A DNA stretch of 35,713 nucleotides. Source: Chitinophagaceae bacterium (GTDB lineage Bacteria; Bacteroidota; Bacteroidia; Chitinophagales; Chitinophagaceae). Made by a program: the position numbers and the translations under genes. The notes under the pieces were generated by a model. It was not told the DNA's origin. It was given only the letters and a program-made list of their open reading frames with translations, and searched no databases. Positions 16,425 to 24,725 of the stretch are shown in pieces (position 1 is the stretch's first letter; every line of letters begins with the position of its first letter). The stretch is taken from positions 1-35,713 of the forward strand of contig CANCPA010000025.1 of the NCBI GenBank assembly GCA_947379895.1. The letters are read 5' to 3'.

Positions 16425-16985
16425 ATGGGTAGTGATAATTATGATAGTGAGATAATACTTTGGGAAGAATTTCTTCAAGGGGATGCTAATGCCTATAACT
16501 TATTGATGAAAATGTTTTACAAGGATTTATTGTTTTATGGACAAAGGTTCACTAATGACAATGAATTGGTAAAAGATTGTATTCAGGAGGTATTTTTAAA
16601 ACTATGGAAAACGAAACACAAATTGAATCGAACACAGTTTGTGAAATTTTATCTACTCACTTGTTTGAGAAGGCAAATTGTTTCTGCTATGGATTCTGAG
16701 AAGAAATTTTTTACAAAGAATCAATTAGTTTTTAAAGATTCTCCCTTTGTTTTAAAAGATAAGGAAACTGAAATGATTGCCGATGAAGTGGTAAGAGAAA
16801 GGGTTTATTTTGTAAAGAAATTATTGGATGGATTACCCAAAAGGCAACAGGAAATTCTATTTCTTACCTACTACATGCAAGCCGATGCTAATCAGATTTC
16901 TGAAATATTGAATATCTCTAAACAGTCTGTTTATAATCTTTTAAATGAAGCCAAAAAAAGACTGAGAAGTGAAAATCAAGAATAG
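16425..16985 (+). CDS. ECF-type RNA polymerase sigma-70 factor
   Basis: The 186-residue sigma factor has region 2 (about 20-90, with NDNELVKDCIQEVFLKLW at 44-61, the core-binding and -10 recognition part). Region 4 (about 125-180) has LPKRQQEILFLTYY and the helix-turn-helix ANQISEILNISKQSVYNLL. There is no region 1 or 3, as expected for the ECF group of Bacteroidota. It starts 30 bp after the second SusD and is the last gene of the operon. The only FecR-type partner in view is the first gene, some 10 kb upstream, so the pair frames the transport genes. Positive autoregulation of the operon is an inference from the family. Confidence 0.94.
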   Translation: MGSDNYDSEIILWEEFLQGDANAYNLLMKMFYKDLLFYGQRFTNDNELVKDCIQEVFLKLWKTKHKLNRTQFVKFYLLTCLRRQIVSAMDSEKKFFTKNQLVFKDSPFVLKDKETEMIADEVVRERVYFVKKLLDGLPKRQQEILFLTYYMQADANQISEILNISKQSVYNLLNEAKKRLRSENQE

Positions 16986-17013
16986 ACTTTTTGTAAAAAT
17001 TTAATCTGATTAA

Positions 17014-17242
17014 CTCATATTACGCAGCATTTAAACATTTAATTAAGATTTACAACAATAGGCACATAGAATTTTATTCTAGTTTAGATAAGAAAACATA
17101 GAAAAAAAGTTTCACTTTTTTACACTCGAGTCTATGTGAACTTAAAGTGAAACGCTTTTTACCTTAGATAATGTTTTCTTTGTGCCTTATGTGCCTGTGT
17201 GGTAACCATTTTTTTGCAATTTTTGAATTTGTGTAAGGTGAG
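17014..17242. repeat. MITE-like element with related termini and different interior
   Basis: The termini CTCATATTACGCA (left) and TGTGTAAGGTGAG (right) resemble those of the elements at 4202 and 4517. The flanking heptamers are TGATTAA (17007-17013) and TCATTAA (17243-17249), six of seven identical. The interior is unrelated in detail. It is itself palindromic, with GGCACATAGA facing TTATGTGCC and GATAAGAAAACATAG facing a GATAATGTTTTC segment. It lies 28 bp after the sigma gene stop and could act as its 3' structure. Confidence 0.65.
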
Positions 17243-17339
17243 TCATTAATATCTAATTCTGTCGAGTGATACACTCTAGTTTAAAATTGAAGAAATAGCT
17301 CTTTGTCCTGATTCATCATTACTGTAAAATCGTAGCTTA

Positions 17340-17528
17340 TTTCTCAAGGGTCGAACCTCTTTTCTTGAAGTGCTAACCATTTTTCTCGAACTTCCAACCC
17401 CATTTCTTTAAGTACTACATGCATTAATTGAACTTTTACAGTCATTTCTTTTACTCCCAATCATTTTTCTCATACTTTCAACCTCATTTCTTGAAGTGCT
17501 AACCCCATTTCTCTAGGGTCGAACTCCA
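17340..17528. repeat. Degenerate 21-bp tandem array A (nine units)
   Basis: Nine consecutive units of exactly 21 bp begin at 17340, 17361, 17382, 17403, 17424, 17445, 17466, 17487 and 17508. Eight of nine start TTTCT; a typical unit reads TTTCTTGAAGTG and then CTAACCCCA. Units 2 and 8 differ in only two positions; the others are strongly drifted but never lose register. There are no spacers between units, so it is not CRISPR. Stops occur in the plus-strand frame that follows the units (TAA, TAG), so it is not coding there. It sits between two MITE-like elements, about 370 bp before the first GH106 gene. Confidence 0.8.
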
Positions 17529-17545
17529 TTGATTTTGCGATTTAA

Positions 17546-17718
17546 CCCAGATTACGCAATAGACACGTTATGAAATTCAGAAATACAAAAAAGACAAGTT
17601 TTTATACAGATTTTTTGACTGATAACATAATAAATTACGTTGAAGTCAAACAAATCAAGTAAAAGCTTGCGTTTAAAGTAGTTGTGAATTGTAATAGTTT
17701 CCTATTGCGTAATCTGGG
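17546..17718. repeat. MITE-like element with perfect terminal inverted repeats
   Basis: The left terminus CCCAGATTACGCAATAG (17546-17562) is exactly complementary to the right terminus (17702-17718); adding the adjacent AA/TT gives 19 bp. TTTAA flanks both ends (17541-17545 and 17719-17723). The 139-bp interior is AT-rich with no reading frame. The terminus matches that of the 4202 element in most positions (shared TTACGCAATA), so it probably responds to the same or a related transposase. Confidence 0.7.
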
Positions 17719-17723
17719 TTTAA

Positions 17724-17899
17724 GTCTAAATCAAAGCTTTTGTATTTGATAAAAGTGATTTTAATTCAGGAAAAGATTGCTATATCAAGGGTTCTATCAC
17801 TTTAATCACACTCATTATTTAATCAGAGGCATAATTAAAGTAAACGAATCAGTAGAATATCTCTTCATATTCTGTTTATAAAATTATAAATGGTCATTC
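17724..17899. other. Leader region of the GH106 pair
   Basis: This spacer should hold the GH106 promoter, but I find no clean TAnnTTTG box within 150 bp of the ATG at 17900. That is compatible with an alternative sigma factor, but it proves nothing. No other feature is visible. Confidence 0.3.
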
Positions 17900-20890
17900 A
17901 TGAAAAAAACGGTTTTCTTTATTACATGCTTGCTAATTACTTTTTCTTCTTTCTTAAATGCACAAACAAAAAGTGAGTTGCAAGTAGATTCATTAAAGCA
18001 GAATTTTATAAATCCCCCTGCCTTATTAAAACCCTACGTATGGTGGCATTGGATGGGCGGCAACTTCTCAAAATATGGGATTACAAAAGATTTGGAAGCA
18101 ATGAAGGCCTCCGGAATTGGAGGAGCAACAATTATCAATATTACTTCAAATATTAGATGGGCTGATTCTCATCCCGAAAACCTTCTGTGGCCTGAACAAA
18201 CCTACAGAAGTCCCGCCTATTGGGAGGCTGTACGTTTTGCAGCTGAAGAAGCCAATAGATTAGGGCTTGAACTCGGCATTCATAATACCCCCGGATATTC
18301 AACTACGGGTGGCCCTTGGATTAAAGAAGAACAGGGAATGCAAAAGCTGACTTGGACAAATGTACAGGTGGATGGGGGCAAAATGGTTTCCGTCGAAGTG
18401 CCTTGTCCCCTTCGCCCTGCACAACCTGGTGCTGATTTGAATACAAGAAGAGCCACCTATTATAAGGATATTGCCTTGCTTGCAGTACCTGTTGCTGATA
18501 GTTTCGGATTGAAAGAGGTACTAAATATCACTGCTTATAGTGATGGAAAAGGAAAGGTAAATTGGAATGCACCTGTTGGTAAATGGAAAATATATCGTAT
18601 CGGTAGTTGCCCTACAATGGAAATGCCGCATCCAATGCCCGAAGAACTTGTTGGTAAAGCCTTAGAAGTAGATAAAATGGATACTGCTTGTAATCGCTTT
18701 CATTGGAATGCAGTAATTGAACCCCTCAAGGAGCATATAGGAAAATACATCGGCAAAGGGTTCAACCACTTGTTGATTGATAGTTGGGAATCGGGCGAAC
18801 AAAACTGGTCTGCTAATTTCCGAGAGGATTTTATCAAACTAAAAGGTTACGATCCTCTTCCTTGGATTGTGTCTTTTTGCAAGCCAATCACTAATGCAAA
18901 AGATAACAAACAAAGAAAGATTATCAATTCTGAAGTAGAAACCAAGCGATTTGAATGGGATTACAAGGATGCAATCAATCGTTTGTTCTTTGAAAATGGA
19001 TGGAAGGTTGGTAAACAAATTTGCAATGACAATCATCTACAACTACAGTGGGAACCTTATCCAGGTCCTTTCGATATAGTAGAAGGATCTGCCCTTTCGG
19101 ATTTACCAATGGGAGAGTTTTGGACAGGTGGTAGCGGCGGTATTGATGGGTCAATTCCTGCAGCAGGAAGGGCAGCAGGCAATACAATTGTAGGAGCCGA
19201 ATCATTTACAGGCAGGCATTACAATGCCAAGTATTTTGAAGACCCCGAGTTTCTAAAACCCTCTGCTTTAGGCTCTTTTGCATCGGGTGTCAATCGCTTG
19301 ATGCTGCATCATTGGGTGCATCAACCTTTCGATGATCGGTATCAACCAGGTATGCAGATGAGTTGGTGGGGTACACACTTTAGTCGCTTTCAAACTTGGG
19401 CTGAACCAGGGAAAGCTTTTTTTAGTTTTCTCGGTCGTTCTCAGGCATTATTGCAATATGGCGAACAGGTAGTCGATTATATCTGTGTTGATAAACAGGA
19501 TGGATTTAGTGATTTGATTGCCACAAACGATTTCTTGGTAAATAATATTAAAGTAGAGAATCAACAAATTGTCCTGCGATCAGGAAGGAAATATGCGTTC
19601 ATCGTATTTCCCAAAGGAGATACCATTCTTCCTGCTGTTGCCGAAAAGATAAGAATGTTAGTTGCTGCCGGTGCACATGTAGTTGCCCCACAACCAAAAG
19701 CATCGCCAAGTTTACAGGATTATCCTAATGCGGATTTTAAAATAAAAGCAATTGGTGAAGAGGTTTGGGGAAATCAAAAGGAAAATAACTATGGGAAAGG
19801 ATGGGTCACACATAGTGTTTGGAAAGCCATCCAGAAATGTAAACTTGCTCCAGACTTCTCCGTTGAAAAGGCTGATTCTGCGAAGTATATACGATTTGTG
19901 CATCGACAAAAAGGAAATACAAATATTTATTATGTTGCCAATATTTCAACTATGGCTCAAAAGTTAACCTTGTCATTTAGAGTACAGGGTTTCTATCCTG
20001 AAATTTGGCAATCAGAAGATGGAACCATCGAAAATGCGAGTGTTTGGCGTGAAGAGGGTGGTAGAACCTTTGTACAATTGAATTTAAAGGGCGTTCAATC
20101 TGTTTTTGTTGTTTTCAGAAAGGCTATCATGAATACGGTTCATGCAACTAATATTGAGATTAACAGTTCCGCCTCAGATTGCGAATTACGAATGAATAAC
20201 AATAAACCAAGTTTGATTGCTTATAAGGAAGTAACAGCTAAAGTTGGTTTCTCAGATGGAAAAGAACATACAATTGACATTAAACCCGCTACCCCTAAAG
20301 AGTTAGATGGTAATTGGAATGTATCCTTTAATCCCAAAATGAATAAGCCATTCGAATTGGATTTTTCAAGTCTGAAAGATTTTAGTAAGGCCGATAATAA
20401 GGATTTAAAATACTTTGCAGGTACAGCACATTACACTAAGAATATACAAATAACTGCCGCAGAATTAGCTTCAGGCAAAAGGATAATGCTCGATTTAGGT
20501 GCGGTTTACGACATTGTACAATTAACTGTCAACAAAAAAGATGTCGGTGTTTTGTGGTTTCCTCCTTATAAAAAGGATATTACAGATGTGTTGAAAGTAG
20601 GTGAAAACACACTCGATATTGCTGTGACCAATAATTGGGCAAACAGACTAATTGGTGATGAACAAGAACCTGAAGATGTAACTTTTGGTAAAGAAAAAGT
20701 GGTTCTTGGAGATACTGCCGGTAAACCATTGAAGGAATACCCGCTTTGGTTTCTTAAAAATAAGCCACGTCCTTCTGAAGGAAGGAAAGCATTTACCACA
20801 TGGTTTTATTACAAAAAAGAAAGTCCTCTTCAACCCGCAGGTTTAGTGGGGCCGGTAAGATTACAATATGGAGAGGCTGTTGAATTGTAG
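17900..20890 (+). CDS. Secreted GH106-family glycoside hydrolase (alpha-L-rhamnosidase-like), copy 1
   Basis: Probably releases terminal alpha-L-rhamnose from a plant or microbial polysaccharide. The 996 residues start with a signal peptide ending near FLNAQ (22). The GH106-type opening follows: WWHWMGGNFSKYGITKDLEAMK (48-69, quoted in two parts as WWHWMGGNFSK and YGITKDLEAMK). Then come GIHNTPGYSTTGGPW (126-140), LLIDSWESGEQNW (291-303), QWEPYPGPFDIVEG (383-396) and DLPMGEFWTGGSGG (401-414). Acidic residues in these last three motifs are candidate catalytic residues; I cannot assign them from sequence alone. The C-terminus (about 800-920) is a jelly-roll sugar-binding domain like that of GH2 enzymes. 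No lipobox is present, so a periplasmic location is most likely. The GH106 call is firm, the exact substrate unknown. A close paralogue follows. Confidence 0.88.
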   Translation: MKKTVFFITCLLITFSSFLNAQTKSELQVDSLKQNFINPPALLKPYVWWHWMGGNFSKYGITKDLEAMKASGIGGATIINITSNIRWADSHPENLLWPEQTYRSPAYWEAVRFAAEEANRLGLELGIHNTPGYSTTGGPWIKEEQGMQKLTWTNVQVDGGKMVSVEVPCPLRPAQPGADLNTRRATYYKDIALLAVPVADSFGLKEVLNITAYSDGKGKVNWNAPVGKWKIYRIGSCPTMEMPHPMPEELVGKALEVDKMDTACNRFHWNAVIEPLKEHIGKYIGKGFNHLLIDSWESGEQNWSANFREDFIKLKGYDPLPWIVSFCKPITNAKDNKQRKIINSEVETKRFEWDYKDAINRLFFENGWKVGKQICNDNHLQLQWEPYPGPFDIVEGSALSDLPMGEFWTGGSGGIDGSIPAAGRAAGNTIVGAESFTGRHYNAKYFEDPEFLKPSALGSFASGVNRLMLHHWVHQPFDDRYQPGMQMSWWGTHFSRFQTWAEPGKAFFSFLGRSQALLQYGEQVVDYICVDKQDGFSDLIATNDFLVNNIKVENQQIVLRSGRKYAFIVFPKGDTILPAVAEKIRMLVAAGAHVVAPQPKASPSLQDYPNADFKIKAIGEEVWGNQKENNYGKGWVTHSVWKAIQKCKLAPDFSVEKADSAKYIRFVHRQKGNTNIYYVANISTMAQKLTLSFRVQGFYPEIWQSEDGTIENASVWREEGGRTFVQLNLKGVQSVFVVFRKAIMNTVHATNIEINSSASDCELRMNNNKPSLIAYKEVTAKVGFSDGKEHTIDIKPATPKELDGNWNVSFNPKMNKPFELDFSSLKDFSKADNKDLKYFAGTAHYTKNIQITAAELASGKRIMLDLGAVYDIVQLTVNKKDVGVLWFPPYKKDITDVLKVGENTLDIAVTNNWANRLIGDEQEPEDVTFGKEKVVLGDTAGKPLKEYPLWFLKNKPRPSEGRKAFTTWFYYKKESPLQPAGLVGPVRLQYGEAVEL

Positions 20891-21049
20891 AGTTTTATTT
20901 TAAAATAAATGATGATTGTGTATACTAAAACATAGAAAAAATTATAATCTTTCTATGTGGCTATGTACCTATGTGATTGCCTTTTTTCTTTTTCATTTCC
21001 TAAATCTAACAGAGTAGAAGAGTTTATTATTAATAATAAAAAAAAGTAT
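20891..21049. other. Spacer between the GH106 genes with CATAG palindrome
   Basis: Positions about 20928-20975 hold an imperfect palindrome of the type ACATAGAAAAA facing TTTCTATGTG, with a further CTATGTACCTATGTG. Similar CATAG words occur inside the element at 17014-17242. No gene is present. The short spacer and shared strand suggest that both GH106 genes are transcribed together, but a promoter here cannot be excluded. Confidence 0.4.
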
Positions 21050-24028
21050 ATGAAATATTTCAGTTTGTTATTTGCTTGCACCTTGTTTTTGACTTATGGT
21101 TACAGTCAAACCAAATTAGTAGAACCTGATTTAGCTACGCTATTCAATAACCCATCCAAAGAATCCCGTCCTATGTGTTATTGGTTTTGGATGGGTGGTA
21201 ATTTCTCGAAATATGGGATTACCAAAGATTTGGAAGCCATGAAGGCCGCAGGTCTCGGTGGGGCAAACATATTTAATATCACTTCAAATGTTCGATGGAC
21301 TGATGCACATCCCGAAAATCTTCTTTGGCCTGAACAAACATACAGAAGCCCCGCCTATTGGGAGGCTGTTCGTTTTGCAGCAGCTGAAGCTGAACGTTTG
21401 GGTATGGAACTTGGTATTCATAATTCCCCAGGCTATTCAACTACGGGTGGTCCTTGGATTAAAGAGGAACAAGGTATGCAAAAATTGACATGGACAAATG
21501 TGCAAGTGGATGGAGGTAAGTTGATCACCGTCGAAGTGCCTTGTCCCCTTCGCCCTGCCGAACCTGGAGCTGATATGACTACTAGAAGAGCCACATATTA
21601 TAAGGATATTGCCTTGCTTGCAGTACCTGTTGCTGATAGTTTTGGTTTGAAAGAGGTACTAAATATCACTGCTTTCAGTGATGGAAAAGGAAAGGTAAAT
21701 TGGAATGCACCTGTTGGTAAATGGAAAATATATCGTATTGGGAATTGCCCTACCATGGAAATGCCACATCCAATGCCCGAAGAGTTAATGGGAAAAGCTT
21801 TGGAGGTTAACAAAATGGATACTGCTAATAGTCGCTACCATTGGAATTCAGCTATTGATCCCATCAAAGAACATTTGGGAAAATACATTGGGAAAAGTCT
21901 AAAATACATTGCAATTGATAGTTGGGAATCGGGCGATCAGAATTGGTCTGCCAATTTCAGGGAGGATTTTATCAAATTAAAAGGCTATGATCCTGTTCCA
22001 TGGCTCGTTTCTTTTTGCAAGCCAATTACTAATGCAAGAGATAATAAACAAAGGAAAATTATTAATTCTGATATAGAAACCAAGCGATTTGAATGGGATT
22101 ACAGGGATGCAATCAATCGTTTGTTCTTTGAAAATGGTTGGAAAGTGGGTAAACAAATCAGTAATGACAATAATCTAAAACTCCAATGGGAACCTTATCC
22201 GGGTCCTTTCGATATTGTGGAAGGTTCTGCCCTTGCTGATTTGCCAATGGGAGAGTTTTGGACAGGTGGTAGTGGTGGCATTGATGGATCAATACCTGCT
22301 GCAGGTCGTGCTGCCGGAAGAACAATTGTTGGGTCGGAAGCATTTACGGGCAGACATTACAATGCCAAGTATTTTGAAGACCCCGAGTTTCTAAAGCCAT
22401 CTGCTTTGGGCACTTTTGCGTCGGGCGTCAATAAATTAATGCTACATCATTGGGTACTTCAACCTTTCGATGATCGGTATCAGCCAGGTTTGCAAATGAG
22501 TTGGTGGGGTACCCATTTTAGTCGTTTTCAAACATGGGCTGAACCCGGAAAAGCTTTCTTTAGTTTCTTAGCCCGTTCACAGGCGTTATTGCAATATGGC
22601 GAACAGGTCGTCGATTATATCTGTGTTGATAAACAGGATGGCTTTAGTGATTTAATTGCCACACACGATTTCTTGGTAAAAGATATTAAAGTAGAGAATC
22701 AGCAAATTATCCTGCCTTCGGGAAGGAAATATGCTTTCATCGTTTTTCCAAAAGGTGATACCATTCTTCCTGCTGTTGCCGAAAAGATAAAAATGTTAAT
22801 TGCTGCCGGTGCACATGTAGTTGCCCCACAACCAAAAGCATCGCCAAGTTTACAAGATTATCCTAATGCAGATCTAAAAATAAAAGCAATTGGTGAAGAG
22901 GTTTGGGGAAATCAAAAGGAAAATAATTATGGAAAAGGTTGGGTGACACATAGTGTTTGGAAAGCCATCCAGAAATGTAAACTTGCCCCCGATTTTTCAG
23001 TGGAAAAGGCTGATTCTGCGAAGTATATTCGATTTGTACACCGTCAAAAAGGGAATACCAATATTTACTATGTTGCCAATATTTCAACTATGGCTCAAAA
23101 GTTAACCTTGTCATTCAGAGTAAAGGGCTTCTATCCTGAAATTTGGCAGGCAGAAGATGGTACCATCGAAAATGCGAGTGTTTGGCGTGAAGAGGGAGGA
23201 AGGACCTTTGTACAATTAAATTTAAAGGGCGTTCAATCTGCCTTTGTAGTCTTTAGAAAGCCAACTATAAATACAGTTCATGCAACTAATATTGAGATTA
23301 ACAGTTCCGCCTCAGATTGTGAATTACGATTGAATAACAATAAACCAAGTTTGATTGCGTATAAGGAATTGACCGCTAAAGTTGGATTGTCAGATGGCAA
23401 GGAACAAACGATTGAAATTAAACCTACATCCCCTAAAGAGTTATACGGTAATTGGCATGTATCTTTTACTCCAAAAATGAATAAGCCATTCGAATTGGAT
23501 TTTTCAAGTCTGAAAGATTTTAGTAAGGATGATAATAAGGACTTGAAATACTTTGCAGGAACAGCTCATTACACCAAGAAAATACAAATATCTGCCGCAG
23601 AATTAGCATCAGGTAAGCGGATAATGCTCGATTTAGGTGCTGTTTACGACATTGTACAATTAACTGTCAACAAAAAAGATATGGGTGTCTTGTGGTTTCC
23701 TCCTTATAAAAAAGATATTACAGATGTGTTGAAAGTAGGCGAAAATACACTCGATATTGCAGTGACAAATAATTGGGCAAACAGACTAATAGGAGATCAA
23801 CAAGAACCCGAAGATTTCACTTATGGTAAGGAAAGGGTTATTCTTGGAGATACTGCCGGTAAGTCATTGAAGGAATACCCGCTTTGGTTTCTTAAAAATA
23901 CTCCACGTCCATCTCAAGGACGGAAAACGTTTAATACATGGTTTTTTTATAAAAAAGAAGCACTTCTTCAACCTGCAGGATTAGTTGGACCCGTAAGATT
24001 ACAGTATGGTGAGGTTGTAGAATTGTAG
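21050..24028 (+). CDS. Secreted GH106-family glycoside hydrolase (alpha-L-rhamnosidase-like), copy 2
   Basis: Tandem paralogue of the preceding gene: 992 residues, and after the signal peptide region it aligns without gaps with about 96 differences by hand count (about 90% identity). I use the ATG at 21050 because it starts a clean signal peptide ending TYGYSQ; the ATG at 20957 adds 31 residues that read through palindromic spacer DNA. The opening motif is YWFWMGGNFSK instead of WWHWMGGNFSK. The segment before the DSWESG motif is the most altered (17 changes in about 50 residues), while residues equivalent to 614-694 of copy 1 are unchanged. The C-terminal jelly-roll domain is retained. The likely role is the same chemistry on a related or differently linked substrate. 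Confidence 0.88.
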   Translation: MKYFSLLFACTLFLTYGYSQTKLVEPDLATLFNNPSKESRPMCYWFWMGGNFSKYGITKDLEAMKAAGLGGANIFNITSNVRWTDAHPENLLWPEQTYRSPAYWEAVRFAAAEAERLGMELGIHNSPGYSTTGGPWIKEEQGMQKLTWTNVQVDGGKLITVEVPCPLRPAEPGADMTTRRATYYKDIALLAVPVADSFGLKEVLNITAFSDGKGKVNWNAPVGKWKIYRIGNCPTMEMPHPMPEELMGKALEVNKMDTANSRYHWNSAIDPIKEHLGKYIGKSLKYIAIDSWESGDQNWSANFREDFIKLKGYDPVPWLVSFCKPITNARDNKQRKIINSDIETKRFEWDYRDAINRLFFENGWKVGKQISNDNNLKLQWEPYPGPFDIVEGSALADLPMGEFWTGGSGGIDGSIPAAGRAAGRTIVGSEAFTGRHYNAKYFEDPEFLKPSALGTFASGVNKLMLHHWVLQPFDDRYQPGLQMSWWGTHFSRFQTWAEPGKAFFSFLARSQALLQYGEQVVDYICVDKQDGFSDLIATHDFLVKDIKVENQQIILPSGRKYAFIVFPKGDTILPAVAEKIKMLIAAGAHVVAPQPKASPSLQDYPNADLKIKAIGEEVWGNQKENNYGKGWVTHSVWKAIQKCKLAPDFSVEKADSAKYIRFVHRQKGNTNIYYVANISTMAQKLTLSFRVKGFYPEIWQAEDGTIENASVWREEGGRTFVQLNLKGVQSAFVVFRKPTINTVHATNIEINSSASDCELRLNNNKPSLIAYKELTAKVGLSDGKEQTIEIKPTSPKELYGNWHVSFTPKMNKPFELDFSSLKDFSKDDNKDLKYFAGTAHYTKKIQISAAELASGKRIMLDLGAVYDIVQLTVNKKDMGVLWFPPYKKDITDVLKVGENTLDIAVTNNWANRLIGDQQEPEDFTYGKERVILGDTAGKSLKEYPLWFLKNTPRPSQGRKTFNTWFFYKKEALLQPAGLVGPVRLQYGEVVEL

Positions 24029-24083
24029 AAGTTGATTTCTCGAATGGTGTATGATTTTTTTTCGATAAAATACGGAGTCATGT

Positions 24084-24114
24084 TCCCTATAAGGGTTTTA
24101 AACCCTTATAGGGA
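24084..24114. repeat. Perfect palindrome after the GH106 pair
   Basis: CCCTATAAGGGTTT (24085-24098) and AAACCCTTATAGGG (24100-24113) are exact complements around a single T, and the outer T/A also pairs. A real RNA hairpin would open a few central bases. No T-run follows, so its role as a terminator for the GH106 transcript is uncertain; a dispersed palindrome is equally possible. Confidence 0.6.
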
Positions 24115-24182
24115 CTTGCTGTTAACGAAGACAATAAGTCTCTTTTGCAAAAATCTACTTCGTATAATTTTTACCTCCCATA

Positions 24183-24413
24183 TTTTTCATTAGGGCGCAT
24201 AAATGTCTGCTGGAAGCACACATATTTTTTTTTGATGTCCACAAATGTTTGCTGGAAGCACAGATATTCCTTCCGGAAGCATACATATTCCTGCCGGAAG
24301 CGCACATATTTTTATTAAATGAACAGAGATGCCTTCTTAAAGCGTATCAATCTTTCCTTGAAGCACAGTGTTGCCAACTTGAAAGACACAAATCCCTTCC
24401 GGAACCACACATA
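24183..24413. repeat. Degenerate 21-bp tandem array B (eleven units)
   Basis: Eleven contiguous 21-bp units start at 24183, 24204, 24225, 24246, 24267, 24288, 24309, 24330, 24351, 24372 and 24393. A typical unit is TTCCTTCCGGAAG then CACACATA. The best kept part is GGAAGCACACATA; two units hold the palindrome TTCCGGAA. The consensus differs from array A, but the unit length and strict register are the same. A weaker unit may precede it (24162) and follow it (24414). No spacers separate the units. One plus-strand frame stays open across it but has no ATG. Confidence 0.8.
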
Positions 24414-24725
24414 TTTTAAGCTTATAACCGCAATTTGCCTATAAAATCAATATTAAGACGTGTATTCAGCGTTAAAAGCTCAACGCTTACTTTTGAATTA
24501 CAACTTTCCTGTAGCGTTATGTATTTGTTTTCAAAGGACTTTTCAGTTTTCTCAAAGTTGAACACGACTTCATTTTTCCTTCAATTTATCTTTTGTCAAA
24601 TACATCCTAAACTAAAAATTATTCAATTTTTTAAAAAGTGTAAAAAAAGAAATGACATAATCAGTAGAAAAATAAACTGAATCCTGTATAGTATTTATAA
24701 GGGCTTTTAAACACCCTGTTGTTAT
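24414..24725. other. Leader region of the giant surface-protein gene
   Basis: I see no credible gene. CAAAG recurs 21 bp apart (24532 and 24553), possibly a last trace of array B. A weak AGCGTT-N8-AACGCT hairpin lies at about 24469-24488. No TAnnTTTG box is found close to the ATG at 24726. Confidence 0.35.

Noticed and set aside
17340-17528. CRISPR array interpretation of the 21-bp arrays
   Set aside because: Units are contiguous with no spacers, the repeat is degenerate, and no cas gene is present.
20957-21049. N-terminal extension of GH106 copy 2
   Set aside because: The extra 31 residues read through palindromic spacer DNA and would bury the signal peptide; the start at 21050 gives a protein collinear with copy 1.
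17900-24028. Recent gene conversion between the GH106 paralogues
   Set aside because: The protein-identical block (copy 1 residues 614-694) still carries many silent base differences, so constraint explains it better than conversion.
24168-24419. Array B as a coding heptad-repeat peptide (FLPEAHI-like units)
   Set aside because: The frame is open for 84 codons only because 21 is a multiple of three; it has no ATG, and array A in the equivalent frame contains stops.
24435-24680. Reading frame of 81 codons before the giant gene
   Set aside because: Non-ATG start, no recognisable domain, low-complexity composition like the surrounding spacer.
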